Shown here one piece after another: positions 24,636-34,100 of a stretch of DNA of 64,000 nt; positions within the stretch are counted from its first letter, which is position 1; each line of letters starts with the position of its first letter. The notes beneath the pieces are model-generated. The model made no database searches. It saw only the letters and a list, made by a program, of their open reading frames with translations, and was not told where the DNA came from. The position numbers were made by a program, and so were the translations under genes. The DNA comes from Streptomyces sp. NBC_00259 (GTDB lineage: Bacteria; Actinomycetota; Actinomycetes; Streptomycetales; Streptomycetaceae), in contig NZ_CP108080.1 of NCBI RefSeq assembly GCF_036181745.1, positions 4,059,501 to 4,123,500 on the forward strand, in the 5' to 3' direction.

Positions 24636-25387
24636 CCGTCTACTTCATCGGCGCGGGCCCCGGCGCCGCCGACCTGATCACCGTGCGCGGCGCGCGGACG
24701 CTCGCGTCCTGCCGGGTCTGCCTGTACGCGGGCTCCCTCGTCCCGCGCGAACTCCTCGCCGAATGTCCCCCGGACGCGCGCCTCGTCGACACCGCCCGGC
24801 TCGATCTCGACGCGATCACCGCGGAGTTCGTCCGTGCCCACGAGGAGGGTGACGACGTCGCCCGGCTGCACTCCGGCGACCCCTCGGTCTTCAGCGCCGT
24901 CGCGGAACAGATGCGACGGCTCGACGCGGCGGGCATCCCGTACGAGGTCGTCCCGGGCGTCCCGGCCTTCGCGGCCGCCGCGGCCGCGCTGAAGCGCGAA
25001 CTCACCGTCCCGACCGTCGGCCAGACCGTCATCCTGACCCGCATCGCCCAGCAGGCCACGCCCATGCCGCCCGGCGAGGACCTGCCCACGCTCGCCCGCA
25101 GCGGCGCCCTCCTCGTCCTCCACCTCGCGGCCCGTTACGTCGACCGCGTCGTCGAGGAGCTGCTGCCGCACTACGGCGCCGACTGCCCGGCCGCGGTGGT
25201 GGCCATGGCCAGCCGCCCGGACGAGGTGGTGCTGCGGGGCACGCTGGAGGACATCGCGTCCCGGACGAAGGCGGCGGGCATCACGAAGACCGCGGTGATC
25301 ATCGTGGGCCGCACGCTGGCGGCGTCCCAGTTCCGGGACAGCCACCTGTACGACCCGGCCCGCGACCGGCACGCCTGCACCGAGTGA
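24632..25387 (+). CDS. cobM: Precorrin-4 C11-methyltransferase
   Basis: 251 residues. SAM-dependent uroporphyrinogen-type methylase fold with VYFIGAGPGAADLITVRG, LHSGDPSVFSAVAEQM and YEVVPGVPAFAAAAAALKRE. It methylates C-11 of precorrin-4 to give precorrin-5 in cobalamin synthesis. The start overlaps the cobL stop by four bases. Its last codons and stop (HACTE-stop) form the first unit of a 24-bp tandem repeat; because 24 is a multiple of three, a second TGA follows in frame. Confidence 0.94.
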   Translation: MTVYFIGAGPGAADLITVRGARTLASCRVCLYAGSLVPRELLAECPPDARLVDTARLDLDAITAEFVRAHEEGDDVARLHSGDPSVFSAVAEQMRRLDAAGIPYEVVPGVPAFAAAAAALKRELTVPTVGQTVILTRIAQQATPMPPGEDLPTLARSGALLVLHLAARYVDRVVEELLPHYGADCPAAVVAMASRPDEVVLRGTLEDIASRTKAAGITKTAVIIVGRTLAASQFRDSHLYDPARDRHACTE

Positions 25388-25442
25388 GAGCGGTACGCCT
25401 GCACCGACTGAGAGCAGTACGCCCGCACCGGGGCCCGGCAGG
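25371..25442 (+). repeat. 24-bp tandem repeat (three units) beginning at the cobM stop
   Basis: Units begin ACGCCTGCACCGA at 25371 and 25395, with a degraded third at 25419. The first holds the last five cobM codons and TGA; the second repeats them as YACTD plus TGA in the same frame. Confidence 0.8.
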
Positions 25443-25447
25443 GGCGG

Positions 25448-26188
25448 TCACACCCGCGTCGCCACCCAGGCCAGCGCCTGTGCCGGAGTCGTCGCCACCG
25501 GGACGCCCTCCGGTACCGGAGGGCGGCGGACCACGAGGACCGGGATGCCCGCCTCGCGGGCGGCGGTGAGCTTGGCGGAGGTCGCCGCCGCGCCGCTGTC
25601 CTTCGTGACCAGGACGTCGATGCGGTGGTGCCGGAGCAGTTCCCGTTCGCCGTCGAGGGTGAAGGGGCCGCGGTCCAGGAGGATCCGCATCCGGGGCGGG
25701 TGCGGGGGTTGTGGGGCGTCCACGGAGCGGACCAGGAACCAGAGGTCCTCCAGCCCGGCGAACGCCGCCAGGCCCATGCGGCCGGTGGTGAGGAAGACCC
25801 GTCGGCCCAGCCCCGGGAGGACCGGCGCCGCCTCCTCCAGGGAGTCGGCGAAGTGCCAGTCGTCGCCCGCGACCGGGGCCCACCCGGGCCGCCGCAGGGC
25901 GAGCAGGGGAACATGGGCCTGGTCCGCGGCGCGCGCCGCGTTGAAGCTGATCGTTCCGGCGAAAGGATGGGTGGCGTCGATGAGCACGTCCACCTGGTGC
26001 TCGCGCAGCCAGGCGGCGAGGCCCTCCGCCCCGCCGAAGCCGCCGATCCGGACCTCGCCCGGCGGCAGCCTCGGCGCCGCGACCCGTCCGGCCAGCGATG
26101 TCGTCACACGTGTCCCCGAACCGTCCGCGTGCAGCGATTCGGCGAGGGCGCGGGCCTCCGTCGTACCGCCGAGGACGAGGATGTGCAC
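25448..26188 (-). CDS. cobK: Precorrin-6A reductase
   Basis: 246 residues from a GTG at 26188 (VHILVLGGTTEARALAESL). Rossmann-like NADPH-binding start, then the family hallmarks LIDATHPFAGTISFNA, LALRRPGW, VFLTTGRMGLAAF and VTKDSGAAATSAKLTAARE. It reduces precorrin-6A to 6B (or the cobalt form). It faces cbiD with only 11 bases between the two start codons, so each promoter must lie inside the other gene or one lacks its own. Confidence 0.93.
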   Translation of the reverse strand: MHILVLGGTTEARALAESLHADGSGTRVTTSLAGRVAAPRLPPGEVRIGGFGGAEGLAAWLREHQVDVLIDATHPFAGTISFNAARAADQAHVPLLALRRPGWAPVAGDDWHFADSLEEAAPVLPGLGRRVFLTTGRMGLAAFAGLEDLWFLVRSVDAPQPPHPPRMRILLDRGPFTLDGERELLRHHRIDVLVTKDSGAAATSAKLTAAREAGIPVLVVRRPPVPEGVPVATTPAQALAWVATRV

Positions 26189-26199
26189 GGGGGACCTCC

Positions 26200-27363
26200 A
26201 TGGGTGAGCCGACGGCCGCGGGCGGGCGCAGCGCCCAACTCAAGCACACCGGTCTCCGCTCCGGCTGGACCACCGGCGCCTGTGCGACCGCCGCGACGAC
26301 CGCCGCGTACACCGCGCTGCTCACCGGCGACTTCCCCGACCCGGTGACGATCACGCTGCCGAAGGGGCAGACGCCGGCGTTCGCGCTGGCCGCGGAGGAG
26401 CTGACGGCCGAGTACGCGATGGCGGCCGTCGTGAAGGACGCCGGCGACGACCCGGACGTCACCCACGGCGCGCTGGTCCGGGCGACGGTACGGATCCTGC
26501 CGCCCGGTTCCGGTGTGGTGTTCCGGGCCGGGCCCGGCGTCGGCACCGTCACCCGCCCCGGGCTGCCCCTCGACGTCGGCGAGCCCGCGATCAACCCCGT
26601 GCCGCGCCAGATGATGCGCGACCACGTGGCGCGGGTCGCGGCCCGTCACCGCGGCACCGGGGACGCCGAGATCACCGTCTCCGTCGACCACGGCGAGGAG
26701 ATCGCCCGTTCCACGTGGAACCCGCGCCTCGGCATCCTCGGCGGACTGTCCGTCCTCGGCACGACCGGGATCGTCGTCCCCTACTCCTGCTCGGCCTGGA
26801 TCGACTCGATCCGCCGAGGCGTCGACGTGGCGCGGGCGGCGGGCCGTACCCATGTCGCCGGGTGCACTGGATCGACGTCGGAGAAGACGGTCGTGGGGCT
26901 CTACGGCCTCCCGGAGGACGCCCTGCTCGACATGGGCGACTTCGCCGGCGCGGTGCTCAAGTACGTACGCAGGCACCCGGTCGACCGGCTCACCGTCTGC
27001 GGCGGCTTCGCCAAGCTGTCGAAACTCGCCGCCGGGCACCTGGATCTGCACTCCGCCCGCTCCCAGGTCGACAAGGGTTTCCTCGCGGAGCTCGCACGGG
27101 CGGGCGGCGCGGACGAGGAACTGGCGGCGGAGGTGGCCACCGCCAACACCGGCCTCGCGGCACTCCAGTTGTGCGCCGCCCGCGGCGTGCCACTCGGCGA
27201 CCTCGTGGCCCTGGCCGCCCGCGACCAGGCGCTCGCGGTGCTCCGAGGTGCGCCGGTCACGGTGGACGTGGTGTGCATCGACCGGGCGGGCACGATCGTG
27301 GGACGCAGCACGTCGGCGGGACCGGGGACCGCCACCCCGGACCTCACCACCCCGAAGCCCTGA
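26200..27363 (+). CDS. cbiD: Cobalt-precorrin-5B C1-methyltransferase
   Basis: 387 residues from the ATG at 26200 (MGEPTAAGGR). The CbiD signature is near the N-terminus: GLRSGWTTGACATAATTAAY. Further conserved blocks are EPAINPVPRQMM, GILGGLSVLGTTGIVVPYSC and GCTGSTSEKTVVGLYGLP. It methylates C-1 during ring contraction. It belongs to the route usually called anaerobic, yet lies beside cobG, an oxygen-using enzyme; such mixed pathways occur in actinobacteria. No RBS stands out in the 11-base gap to cobK. Confidence 0.93.
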   Translation: MGEPTAAGGRSAQLKHTGLRSGWTTGACATAATTAAYTALLTGDFPDPVTITLPKGQTPAFALAAEELTAEYAMAAVVKDAGDDPDVTHGALVRATVRILPPGSGVVFRAGPGVGTVTRPGLPLDVGEPAINPVPRQMMRDHVARVAARHRGTGDAEITVSVDHGEEIARSTWNPRLGILGGLSVLGTTGIVVPYSCSAWIDSIRRGVDVARAAGRTHVAGCTGSTSEKTVVGLYGLPEDALLDMGDFAGAVLKYVRRHPVDRLTVCGGFAKLSKLAAGHLDLHSARSQVDKGFLAELARAGGADEELAAEVATANTGLAALQLCAARGVPLGDLVALAARDQALAVLRGAPVTVDVVCIDRAGTIVGRSTSAGPGTATPDLTTPKP

Positions 27364-27457
27364 CGGATCTCTCCCAAGCCCGGACGAACCGGGGACTTTC
27401 GCCCCCGGCTCCGGCCCTGGACCCCGCCTCCGGCTCCTGTCCTCGGCTCCCGCCCGC

Positions 27458-28957
27458 TCAGTCCGGATACGTCCGCGGAGTCCAGGCCACCGTCGTGCCG
27501 TCGCCCCGCGCCACGGTCCGCGTCTGTGACGAGCCGACCAGCAGCAGCGTCCTCATGTCGACGACCGCCGGGTCGAGTTCGGCGAGGCGGACGATCCGTA
27601 CGCTCTCCTCCGGACCGCCGACGTCGCGGGCGACGACGACCGGGGTGTCCGCGGCACGATGGGCCAGGAGCACCTCGCGGGCCTTCGCCACCTGCCAGTT
27701 GCGGCTGCGCGAGCCCGGGTTGTAGAGGGCGAGCACGAGATCGGCCGCGGCCGCCGCGCGCAGGCGTTCCTCGACGACCTCCCACGGCTTGAGCCGGTCG
27801 GAGAGGGAGATCGTGGCGTAGTCGTGGCCCAGCGGGGCCCCGGCCCTGGCCGCCGCCGCGTTCGCCGCGGTGACGCCCGGCAGGACACGTACGGGCACGT
27901 CCGCGTACGCCTCCTGGGAGGCGACCTCCAGCACCGCCGTGGCCATGGCGAAGACGCCGGGGTCGCCGCCCGACACCACGGCCACGCGCCGCCCCCGCCG
28001 TGCGAGGTCCAGCGCGAACTCGGCGCGTTCCGACTCCACCTTGTTGTCGGAGCCGTGGCGTCGCTGCCCGGCCCGTACCGGCACCCGGTCGAGGTAGGTC
28101 GTGTAGCCCACCAGGTCGTCGGCGCCCGCCAGCGCTCCCCGCGTCTGCGGCGTCAGCCACAGCGGCCCGGCCGGGCCGGTGCCGACGACCACGACCTCGC
28201 CCCGGGGACGCGCGGCGGGCGGCACGGCGTCGATACGGCTCGGCAGCACCGCCACCGAGAAGTACGGCACCGACTCCGGGTCCACGTCCGCCAGCCGCTC
28301 GGTGCGCTCGCCGTCCATCGTGGCGCGCTCGACGTACCGCGCGTCGTCCAGCCGCCCTGCCCGGTGCAGCGCACGCCGCACGGCGGGGAAGGTGCGCCCC
28401 AGCTTCATCACCACCGCGGAGTCGGTGGCGGCGAGGCGGGCCGTCAGCTCCTCCTCGGGCAGTGTGCCCGGGATGATCGTCAGTACTTCCTCGGCCTCGC
28501 ACAGCGGCTCCCCGAGCCGTGCGGCCGCCGCGCTCACCGAGGTGACCCCGGGGATCACCTCGGTCGGATAGCGATGGGCCAGCCGCTTGTGCATGTGCTG
28601 GTACGAGCCGTAGAAGAGCGGATCGCCCTCGGCGAGCACGGCCACGGTCCGCCCGGCGTCGAGGTGCGCCGCGAGCCGCTCGGCCGCCTCCTCGTAGAAG
28701 TCGTCGAGCGCGCCGCGGTACCCGCCGGGATGGTCGGTGGTCTCGACCGTGATCGGGTACATCAGCCGCTCCTCGATGTGGTCGGAGCGCAGGTGCTTCG
28801 CCACGATGGAGCGCGCGATGGACCGGCCGTGGCGGGCGCTGTGGTACGCCACGACGTCGGCCTCGGCGATGACTTCGACCGCTCGCAGGGTCATCAGGGA
28901 CGGGTCGCCGGGACCCAGCCCGACTCCGTACAGTCGGCCGACCTGCTGCGTGCTCAC
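27458..28957 (-). CDS. cobJ: Fused precorrin-2 C20- and precorrin-3B C17-methyltransferase (CobI-CobJ)
   Basis: 499 residues, two SAM-methylase domains in one chain. The CobI half (1-250) has LYGVGLGPGDPSLMTLRAVE and VLAEGDPLFYGSYQHMHKRL. The CobJ half (about 255-499) has VVVVGTGPAGPLWLTP, VVSGGDPGVFAMATAVLEVA and VLPGVTAANAAAARAGAPLG. It carries out the second and third corrin methylations around the CobG step. The GTG start overlaps the cobH stop, so it is coupled to cobG-cobH upstream in a minus-strand operon. Confidence 0.93.
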   Translation of the reverse strand: MSTQQVGRLYGVGLGPGDPSLMTLRAVEVIAEADVVAYHSARHGRSIARSIVAKHLRSDHIEERLMYPITVETTDHPGGYRGALDDFYEEAAERLAAHLDAGRTVAVLAEGDPLFYGSYQHMHKRLAHRYPTEVIPGVTSVSAAAARLGEPLCEAEEVLTIIPGTLPEEELTARLAATDSAVVMKLGRTFPAVRRALHRAGRLDDARYVERATMDGERTERLADVDPESVPYFSVAVLPSRIDAVPPAARPRGEVVVVGTGPAGPLWLTPQTRGALAGADDLVGYTTYLDRVPVRAGQRRHGSDNKVESERAEFALDLARRGRRVAVVSGGDPGVFAMATAVLEVASQEAYADVPVRVLPGVTAANAAAARAGAPLGHDYATISLSDRLKPWEVVEERLRAAAAADLVLALYNPGSRSRNWQVAKAREVLLAHRAADTPVVVARDVGGPEESVRIVRLAELDPAVVDMRTLLLVGSSQTRTVARGDGTTVAWTPRTYPD

Positions 28958-29595
28958 TCTGCCTCACTCGCTATCGCGTTGATCGCTGCCGCGGCCATGG
29001 CGCTGCCGCCGCGGCGCCCCCGTACCACCAGGTGCTCGATGCCGCCGCCGTGTCCGGCGAGGGCGTCCTTGGACTCGGCGGCGCCGATGAAGCCCACCGG
29101 GACGCCGATGACGGCCGCCGGGCGGGGCGCTCCCTCGTCGATCATCTCCAGGAGCCGGAAGAGAGCCGTGGGCGCGTTGCCGACGGCGACGACCGAGCCC
29201 TCCATCCGGTCGCGCCACAGTTCGAGGGCGGCGGCGCTGCGGGTCGTTCCGAGGTCCGCGGCGAGCGCGGGCACGGAGGGGTCCGACAGCGTGCATATCA
29301 CCTCGTTGTCGGCGGGCAGCCGCTTGCGGGTGACACCGCTCGCGACCATCTGCGCGTCGCAGAGGATCGGCGCACCGGCGCGCAGGGCCGCGCGGGCGCG
29401 GGCCACGACGGCGGGCGAGTACGCGAGATCGCGGACGAGGTCGACCATGCCGCAGGCGTGGATCATCCGCACCGCGACCTGGCTGACGTCGGCGGGCAGC
29501 GCGGCGAGGTCGGCCTCGGCGCGGATCGTGGCGAAGGACTGGCGGTAGATCTCCGCGCCGTCCTTCTCGTAGTCGAACACTGTGGTCTCGCTCAT
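28954..29595 (-). CDS. cobH: Precorrin-8X methylmutase
   Basis: 213 residues from the ATG at 29595 (MSETTVFDYEKDGAEIYRQS). The catalytic His lies in VRMIHACGMVDL near residue 44. Other family blocks are ILCDAQMVASGVTRKRLP, VAVGNAPTALFRLLEMI and VIGVPVGFIGAAESKDAL. It moves the C-11 methyl group to C-12, giving hydrogenobyrinic acid (or cobyrinic acid). It overlaps cobG (ATGA) and cobJ (GTGA), giving tight coupling. Confidence 0.95.
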   Translation of the reverse strand: MSETTVFDYEKDGAEIYRQSFATIRAEADLAALPADVSQVAVRMIHACGMVDLVRDLAYSPAVVARARAALRAGAPILCDAQMVASGVTRKRLPADNEVICTLSDPSVPALAADLGTTRSAAALELWRDRMEGSVVAVGNAPTALFRLLEMIDEGAPRPAAVIGVPVGFIGAAESKDALAGHGGGIEHLVVRGRRGGSAMAAAAINAIASEAE

Positions 29596-30932
29596 TTCGT
29601 CGTACTCGTACGGTCCTGGGCCCGGGTGTCGGTCGGGTCGGTGGCGGTGGCGGAGGTCTGGGCGGCGGCGGAAGTGGAAGTGGAGGTGGTGCCGGTGCCG
29701 GTGCCGGAGAACGGCTCGGTGACGCGGTACGTGCCGTCGGCCGTGGCCACGACGTCCAGGTACGCGCCGTGGGGCCGGCCGCAGCGGCGCTCGCAGCCGG
29801 ACCAGTACACGGGCGGTCCGCCGTGGCGGGCAGCAGTGCCGGCCCGGGCGCCCGCCGTCGCGTCGGCCCGTACGTCGGCCAGCGACTTGGCGCACCCGGG
29901 GCGGCCGGTGCAGGCGCCGACCCCGTACCAGGGGGAGCCGGCGTCCGTGACGAACCCCGCGTCGGCGAGCCGCCCGAGCCGGGCCCCGGCCGCGTCCCGG
30001 CTGCCGAACCCGGGCACGACGACCCCGCGCCACGGGGTGAGCCGCACCTCGCCGCCCGGAGCGGGGAGAAGGTCCCGCAGTTGTGCGACGCCGAGCCGCC
30101 CGAGCGGCGCGGCCACGGAAAGGGACCAGCCGCCGGGCCCCTTCACGATCCCCGGCAGAGGTCCCGCCCGCACGGCATCGATGGTGTCGCGGACGCCGGG
30201 GTCCGGGGGCCGGGTCTCCGCCGGGACGCCCGCTCGTTCCAGGTGCGCCCCCAGCGCGGGCTCCCGGTCCGTCGGCAGTTCCCGTACCCGCCACGCGCCC
30301 GTGTCCGACGCCGCTTCCAGGAACGCGCCCGCCGCCGCCAGCGCGGCCCGCGCCGCGTCGGCCGCGCGTACGCGGAAGGCGGCGGCGCCCACCCGCAGGA
30401 CCGCCGAACCTCCCGCCTCTGCGAGCAACGTCACATCCGCGCCGAGCCCCGCCACATCCCCCCGCCCGTCGTCCAGGGCGAACAGGAAACGGCCGGAGAG
30501 CCGCGCCGCCCAGCCGTTCGCGCACAGCAGCGCGTCCAGCTCCCGCGCCCACAACTGCACGTCGCCACAGCCGAGTCCGTCGAGTCCGGCCAGTGGCGAG
30601 GCCACGACATTGCGCACCCGCTCATGGGTGTCGGACGGCAACAGGCCGGACTCCCGCAGCAGCCCCGCGAGCTCCGCCCCGCATCCGTCGGCGAGGCCGC
30701 GCAGTTCCACGTTCCCCCGGGACGTGATGCTGACCGCACCGTCGCCCAGTCGCTCCGCCGCATCGGCCAGCACCATGAGCTGATGCGACGTCAGAAGCCC
30801 TGCGGGTACGCGGAGTCGGGCCAGTCGTCCGTCGTCCGCCGCGTGCAGCCGCAGCGCGCCGGGGCAGGCGTCACCTCGGTCCCGTATGCGAGGTTCGCCC
30901 GGGTCCGCCGGGGTTGTGGGTGTGGGCGGCAT
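29592..30932 (-). CDS. cobG: Precorrin-3B synthase (oxygen-dependent)
   Basis: 446 residues from the ATG at 30932 (MPPTPTTPADPG; an ATG at 30944 is equally in frame). Sulfite/nitrite-reductase-like two-lobed protein. The iron-sulfur and sirohaem-type Cys pattern is present: GACTGRPGCAKS and YWSGCERRCGRPHG. CobG uses oxygen to make precorrin-3B. The last 35 residues are a Thr/Ser/Gly tail (GTGTTSTSTS) outside the fold. First gene of the cobG-cobH-cobJ operon, diverging from the riboswitch and cobN; no riboswitch is visible on its own strand. Confidence 0.9.
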   Translation of the reverse strand: MPPTPTTPADPGEPRIRDRGDACPGALRLHAADDGRLARLRVPAGLLTSHQLMVLADAAERLGDGAVSITSRGNVELRGLADGCGAELAGLLRESGLLPSDTHERVRNVVASPLAGLDGLGCGDVQLWARELDALLCANGWAARLSGRFLFALDDGRGDVAGLGADVTLLAEAGGSAVLRVGAAAFRVRAADAARAALAAAGAFLEAASDTGAWRVRELPTDREPALGAHLERAGVPAETRPPDPGVRDTIDAVRAGPLPGIVKGPGGWSLSVAAPLGRLGVAQLRDLLPAPGGEVRLTPWRGVVVPGFGSRDAAGARLGRLADAGFVTDAGSPWYGVGACTGRPGCAKSLADVRADATAGARAGTAARHGGPPVYWSGCERRCGRPHGAYLDVVATADGTYRVTEPFSGTGTGTTSTSTSAAAQTSATATDPTDTRAQDRTSTTK

Positions 30933-30976
30933 GGCCGCGAGCATACCCACGGCGCAGGCAGCCTCTACTATGCAGA

Positions 30977-31095
30977 CGGCACAGGGTCCCAGGACCCTAG
31001 GGAGGAAGCCCGGTGAGATTCCGGCGCGGTCCCGCCACTGTGAACCGGGCCTCGACACGGAGGCCGGGTGAGTCAGGAACTCCCGCCGACGACGA
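30977..31095 (+). ncRNA. Cobalamin riboswitch controlling cobN
   Basis: The core is recognisable: GGAAGCCCGGTGAGATTCCG near 31012, GTCCCGCCACTGTGAA near 31029-31044, a variable stem, and the B12 box AGTCAGGAACTCCCGCC at 31071-31087. It ends about 43 bases before the cobN start, so cobalamin probably represses cobN expression at translation or elongation. Ends are approximate. Confidence 0.9.
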
Positions 31096-31137
31096 CCACC
31101 CGGGGCGCGGAAACCCCGAGGAAGGCCTGCGCACGCG

Positions 31138-34100
31138 ATGACGCACGCGACGACGCCCCCGGCGACGCCCACGATCCTGCTGCTGTCGACCTCCGACACG
31201 GACCTGCTCAGCGCCCGCGCGGCCGCGGGACCGGTTCCGTACCGCTTCGCGAACCCCTCCCGCCTGCGCCTCGACGAGCTGCCCGAGCTCCTCGAGGGCA
31301 CCGCCCTCGTCGTCGTACGCCTCCTCGGCGGCATCCGCGCCTGGCAGGAGTGGATCGACGCGGTACTCGCCCACGACCGGCCCGTCGTCGTGCTCACCGG
31401 CGAACAGGCTCCGGACGCCCAGCTGATGGAGGCCTCCACCGTCCCCATCGGCATCGCGGCCGAGGCGCACGCCTACCTCGCACACGGCGGCCCGGACAAC
31501 CTGGAGCAGCTCGCCCGGTTCCTGTCCGACACGGTCCTGCTCACCGGCCACGGCTTCGAGCCCCCGGCTCCCGCCCCCACCTGGGGCCCCCTCGACCGCG
31601 CCCCGCGCGGCACGACCGGCCCCACGATCGCCGTGCTCTACTACCGCGCCCACCACATGAGCGGCAACACCGCCTTCGTCGGCGCCCTCTGCGACGCCAT
31701 CGAGGACGCGGGCGGCCAGGCCCTTCCCCTCTACGTCGCCTCGCTCCGCGCCCCCGAGCCCGAGCTGGTCGACCGGCTCGGCGGCGCCGACGCCGTCGTG
31801 ACCACGGTCCTCGCCGCCGGCGGCACGAGGCCCGCCGAGGCGCAGGCCGGCGGCGACGACGAGGCATGGGACGCGGGCGCGCTCGCCGCGCTCGACGTGC
31901 CCGTGCTCCAGGCGCTGTGTCTGACCGGGTCGCGCAGCGCCTGGGAGGAGAACGACGAGGGCCTGTCCCCGCTGGACGCCGCCAGCCAGGTCGCCGTGCC
32001 CGAGTTCGACGGGCGACTGATCACCGTCCCGTTCTCCTTCAAGGAGATCGACGAGGACGGCCTCCCGGCCTATGTCGCCGACCCCGAGCGCGCGGCCCGC
32101 GTCGCCGGGATCGCGGTACGCCACGCCCGGCTCCGCCACATCCCGAACGCCGAGAAGCGCATCGCGCTCGTCCTGTCCGCGTACCCGACGAAGCACTCCC
32201 GCATCGGCAACGCGGTCGGCCTCGACACCCCCGCGTCCGCCGTCACGCTGCTGCGCCGACTCCGCGACGAGGGCTACGACTTCGGCACGGACGAGATCCC
32301 CGGCTTTGTCTCCGGCGACGGCGACGAGCTGATCCGCGCGCTCATCGAGGCCGGCGGCCACGACCAGGACTGGCTCACCGAGGAACAGCTCGCCCGCAAC
32401 CCCGTCCGTATCCCGGCCGCCGACTACCGGCGCTGGTACGCGACCCTGCCCGCGGAGTTGCGCGAGCACGTCGAGGAGCACTGGGGCCCCGCGCCCGGCG
32501 AGATGTTCCTGGACCGCTCCCGCAACCCCGAGGGCGACATCGTCCTGGCGGCCCTGCGGCGCGGCAACCTGCTGATCGTCATCCAGCCGCCGCGCGGCTT
32601 CGGCGAGAACCCGATCGCGATCTACCACGACCCCGATCTGCCGCCCTCGCACCACTACCTCGCCGCCTACCGCTGGATCGCGGCCGCCGCGTCGGACAGG
32701 GGCTTCGGCGCCGACGCGATGATCCACCTCGGCAAGCACGGCAACCTGGAGTGGCTGCCCGGCAAGAACGCCGGACTGTCCGCCGCCTGCGCACCCGACG
32801 CCGCACTCGGTGATCTGCCGCTCATCTACCCCTTCCTCGTCAACGACCCGGGCGAGGGCACCCAGGCCAAGCGCCGGGTGCACGCCACCCTCATCGACCA
32901 CCTCGTCCCGCCGATGGCCCGCGCCGACTCCTACGGCGACATCGCGCGCCTGGAGCAACTGCTCGACGAGTACGCGCAGATCTCCTCGATGGACCCGGCG
33001 AAGCTCCCCGCCATCCGCGCCCAGATCTGGACCTTGATCCAGGCCGCGAAGCTCGACCACGACCTCGGCCTGGACGACCGCCCCGACGACGACGGCTTCG
33101 ACGACTTCCTGCTGCACGTCGACGGCTGGCTGTGCGAGGTCAAGGACGCCCAGATCCGCGACGGTCTGCATGTCCTCGGCGGCGCCCCCACCGGCCCCGA
33201 GCGGGTCAACCTGGTCCTCTCCATCCTCCGTGCCCGCCAGATCTGGGGCGGTGCGACGGCCCTGCCCGGACTGCGCGAAGCCCTCGGCCTCGACGAGTCG
33301 GCCGCGACCCGCACCACCGCCGACGAGGCGGAGGCGGCCGCCCGCGCGCTGGTCGAGGCGATGGAGGCGGCCGACTGGAATCCGGCCGCCGTCGCCTCCG
33401 TGTCCCAGGGGCACGGGCAGGCCGTCGCCGACATCCTCGACTTCGCCGCCCGTGAGGTCGTTCCGCGCCTCGCCGCGACGACCGACGAACTCGACCACGC
33501 CGTCCATGCGTTGAACGGCGGCTTCGTACCGGCCGGACCCTCAGGATCGCCGCTGCGCGGCCTCGTCAACGTCCTGCCGACGGGCCGCAACTTCTACTCC
33601 GTCGACCCCAAGGCCGTGCCCTCCCGCCTCGCCTGGGAGACCGGCCAGGCACTCGCCGAGTCCCTGCTCACCCGCTACCGCACCGACAACGGCGACTGGC
33701 CCTCCTCCGTCGGCCTCTCCCTGTGGGGTACGAGCGCGATGCGCACGGCGGGCGACGACGTGGCGGAGGCGATGGCGCTGCTCGGCGTCCGCCCGGTCTG
33801 GGACGACGCCTCGCGCCGCGTCAACGGCCTGGAGCCGATCCCGCTCGCCGAGCTGGGCCGCCCGCGCATCGACGTGACCCTCCGTATCTCCGGCTTCTTC
33901 CGGGACGCCTTCCCGCACGTCATCGGTCTCCTCGACGACGCCGTCCGGCTGGCCGCCTCGCTCGACGAGCCCGCCGCCGACAACTTCGTACGGGCCCACG
34001 CCCAGGCCGACCTCGCCGCCCACGGCGACGAACGCCGCGCCACCACCCGTATCTTCGGCTCCCGGCCGGGTACGTACGGCGCGGGACTGCTCCAGCTCAT

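Noticed and set aside
30997..33507. An 836-codon minus-strand frame across cobN
   Set aside because: Antisense to a fully recognisable CobN; Val/Gly/Asp-rich composition without motifs.
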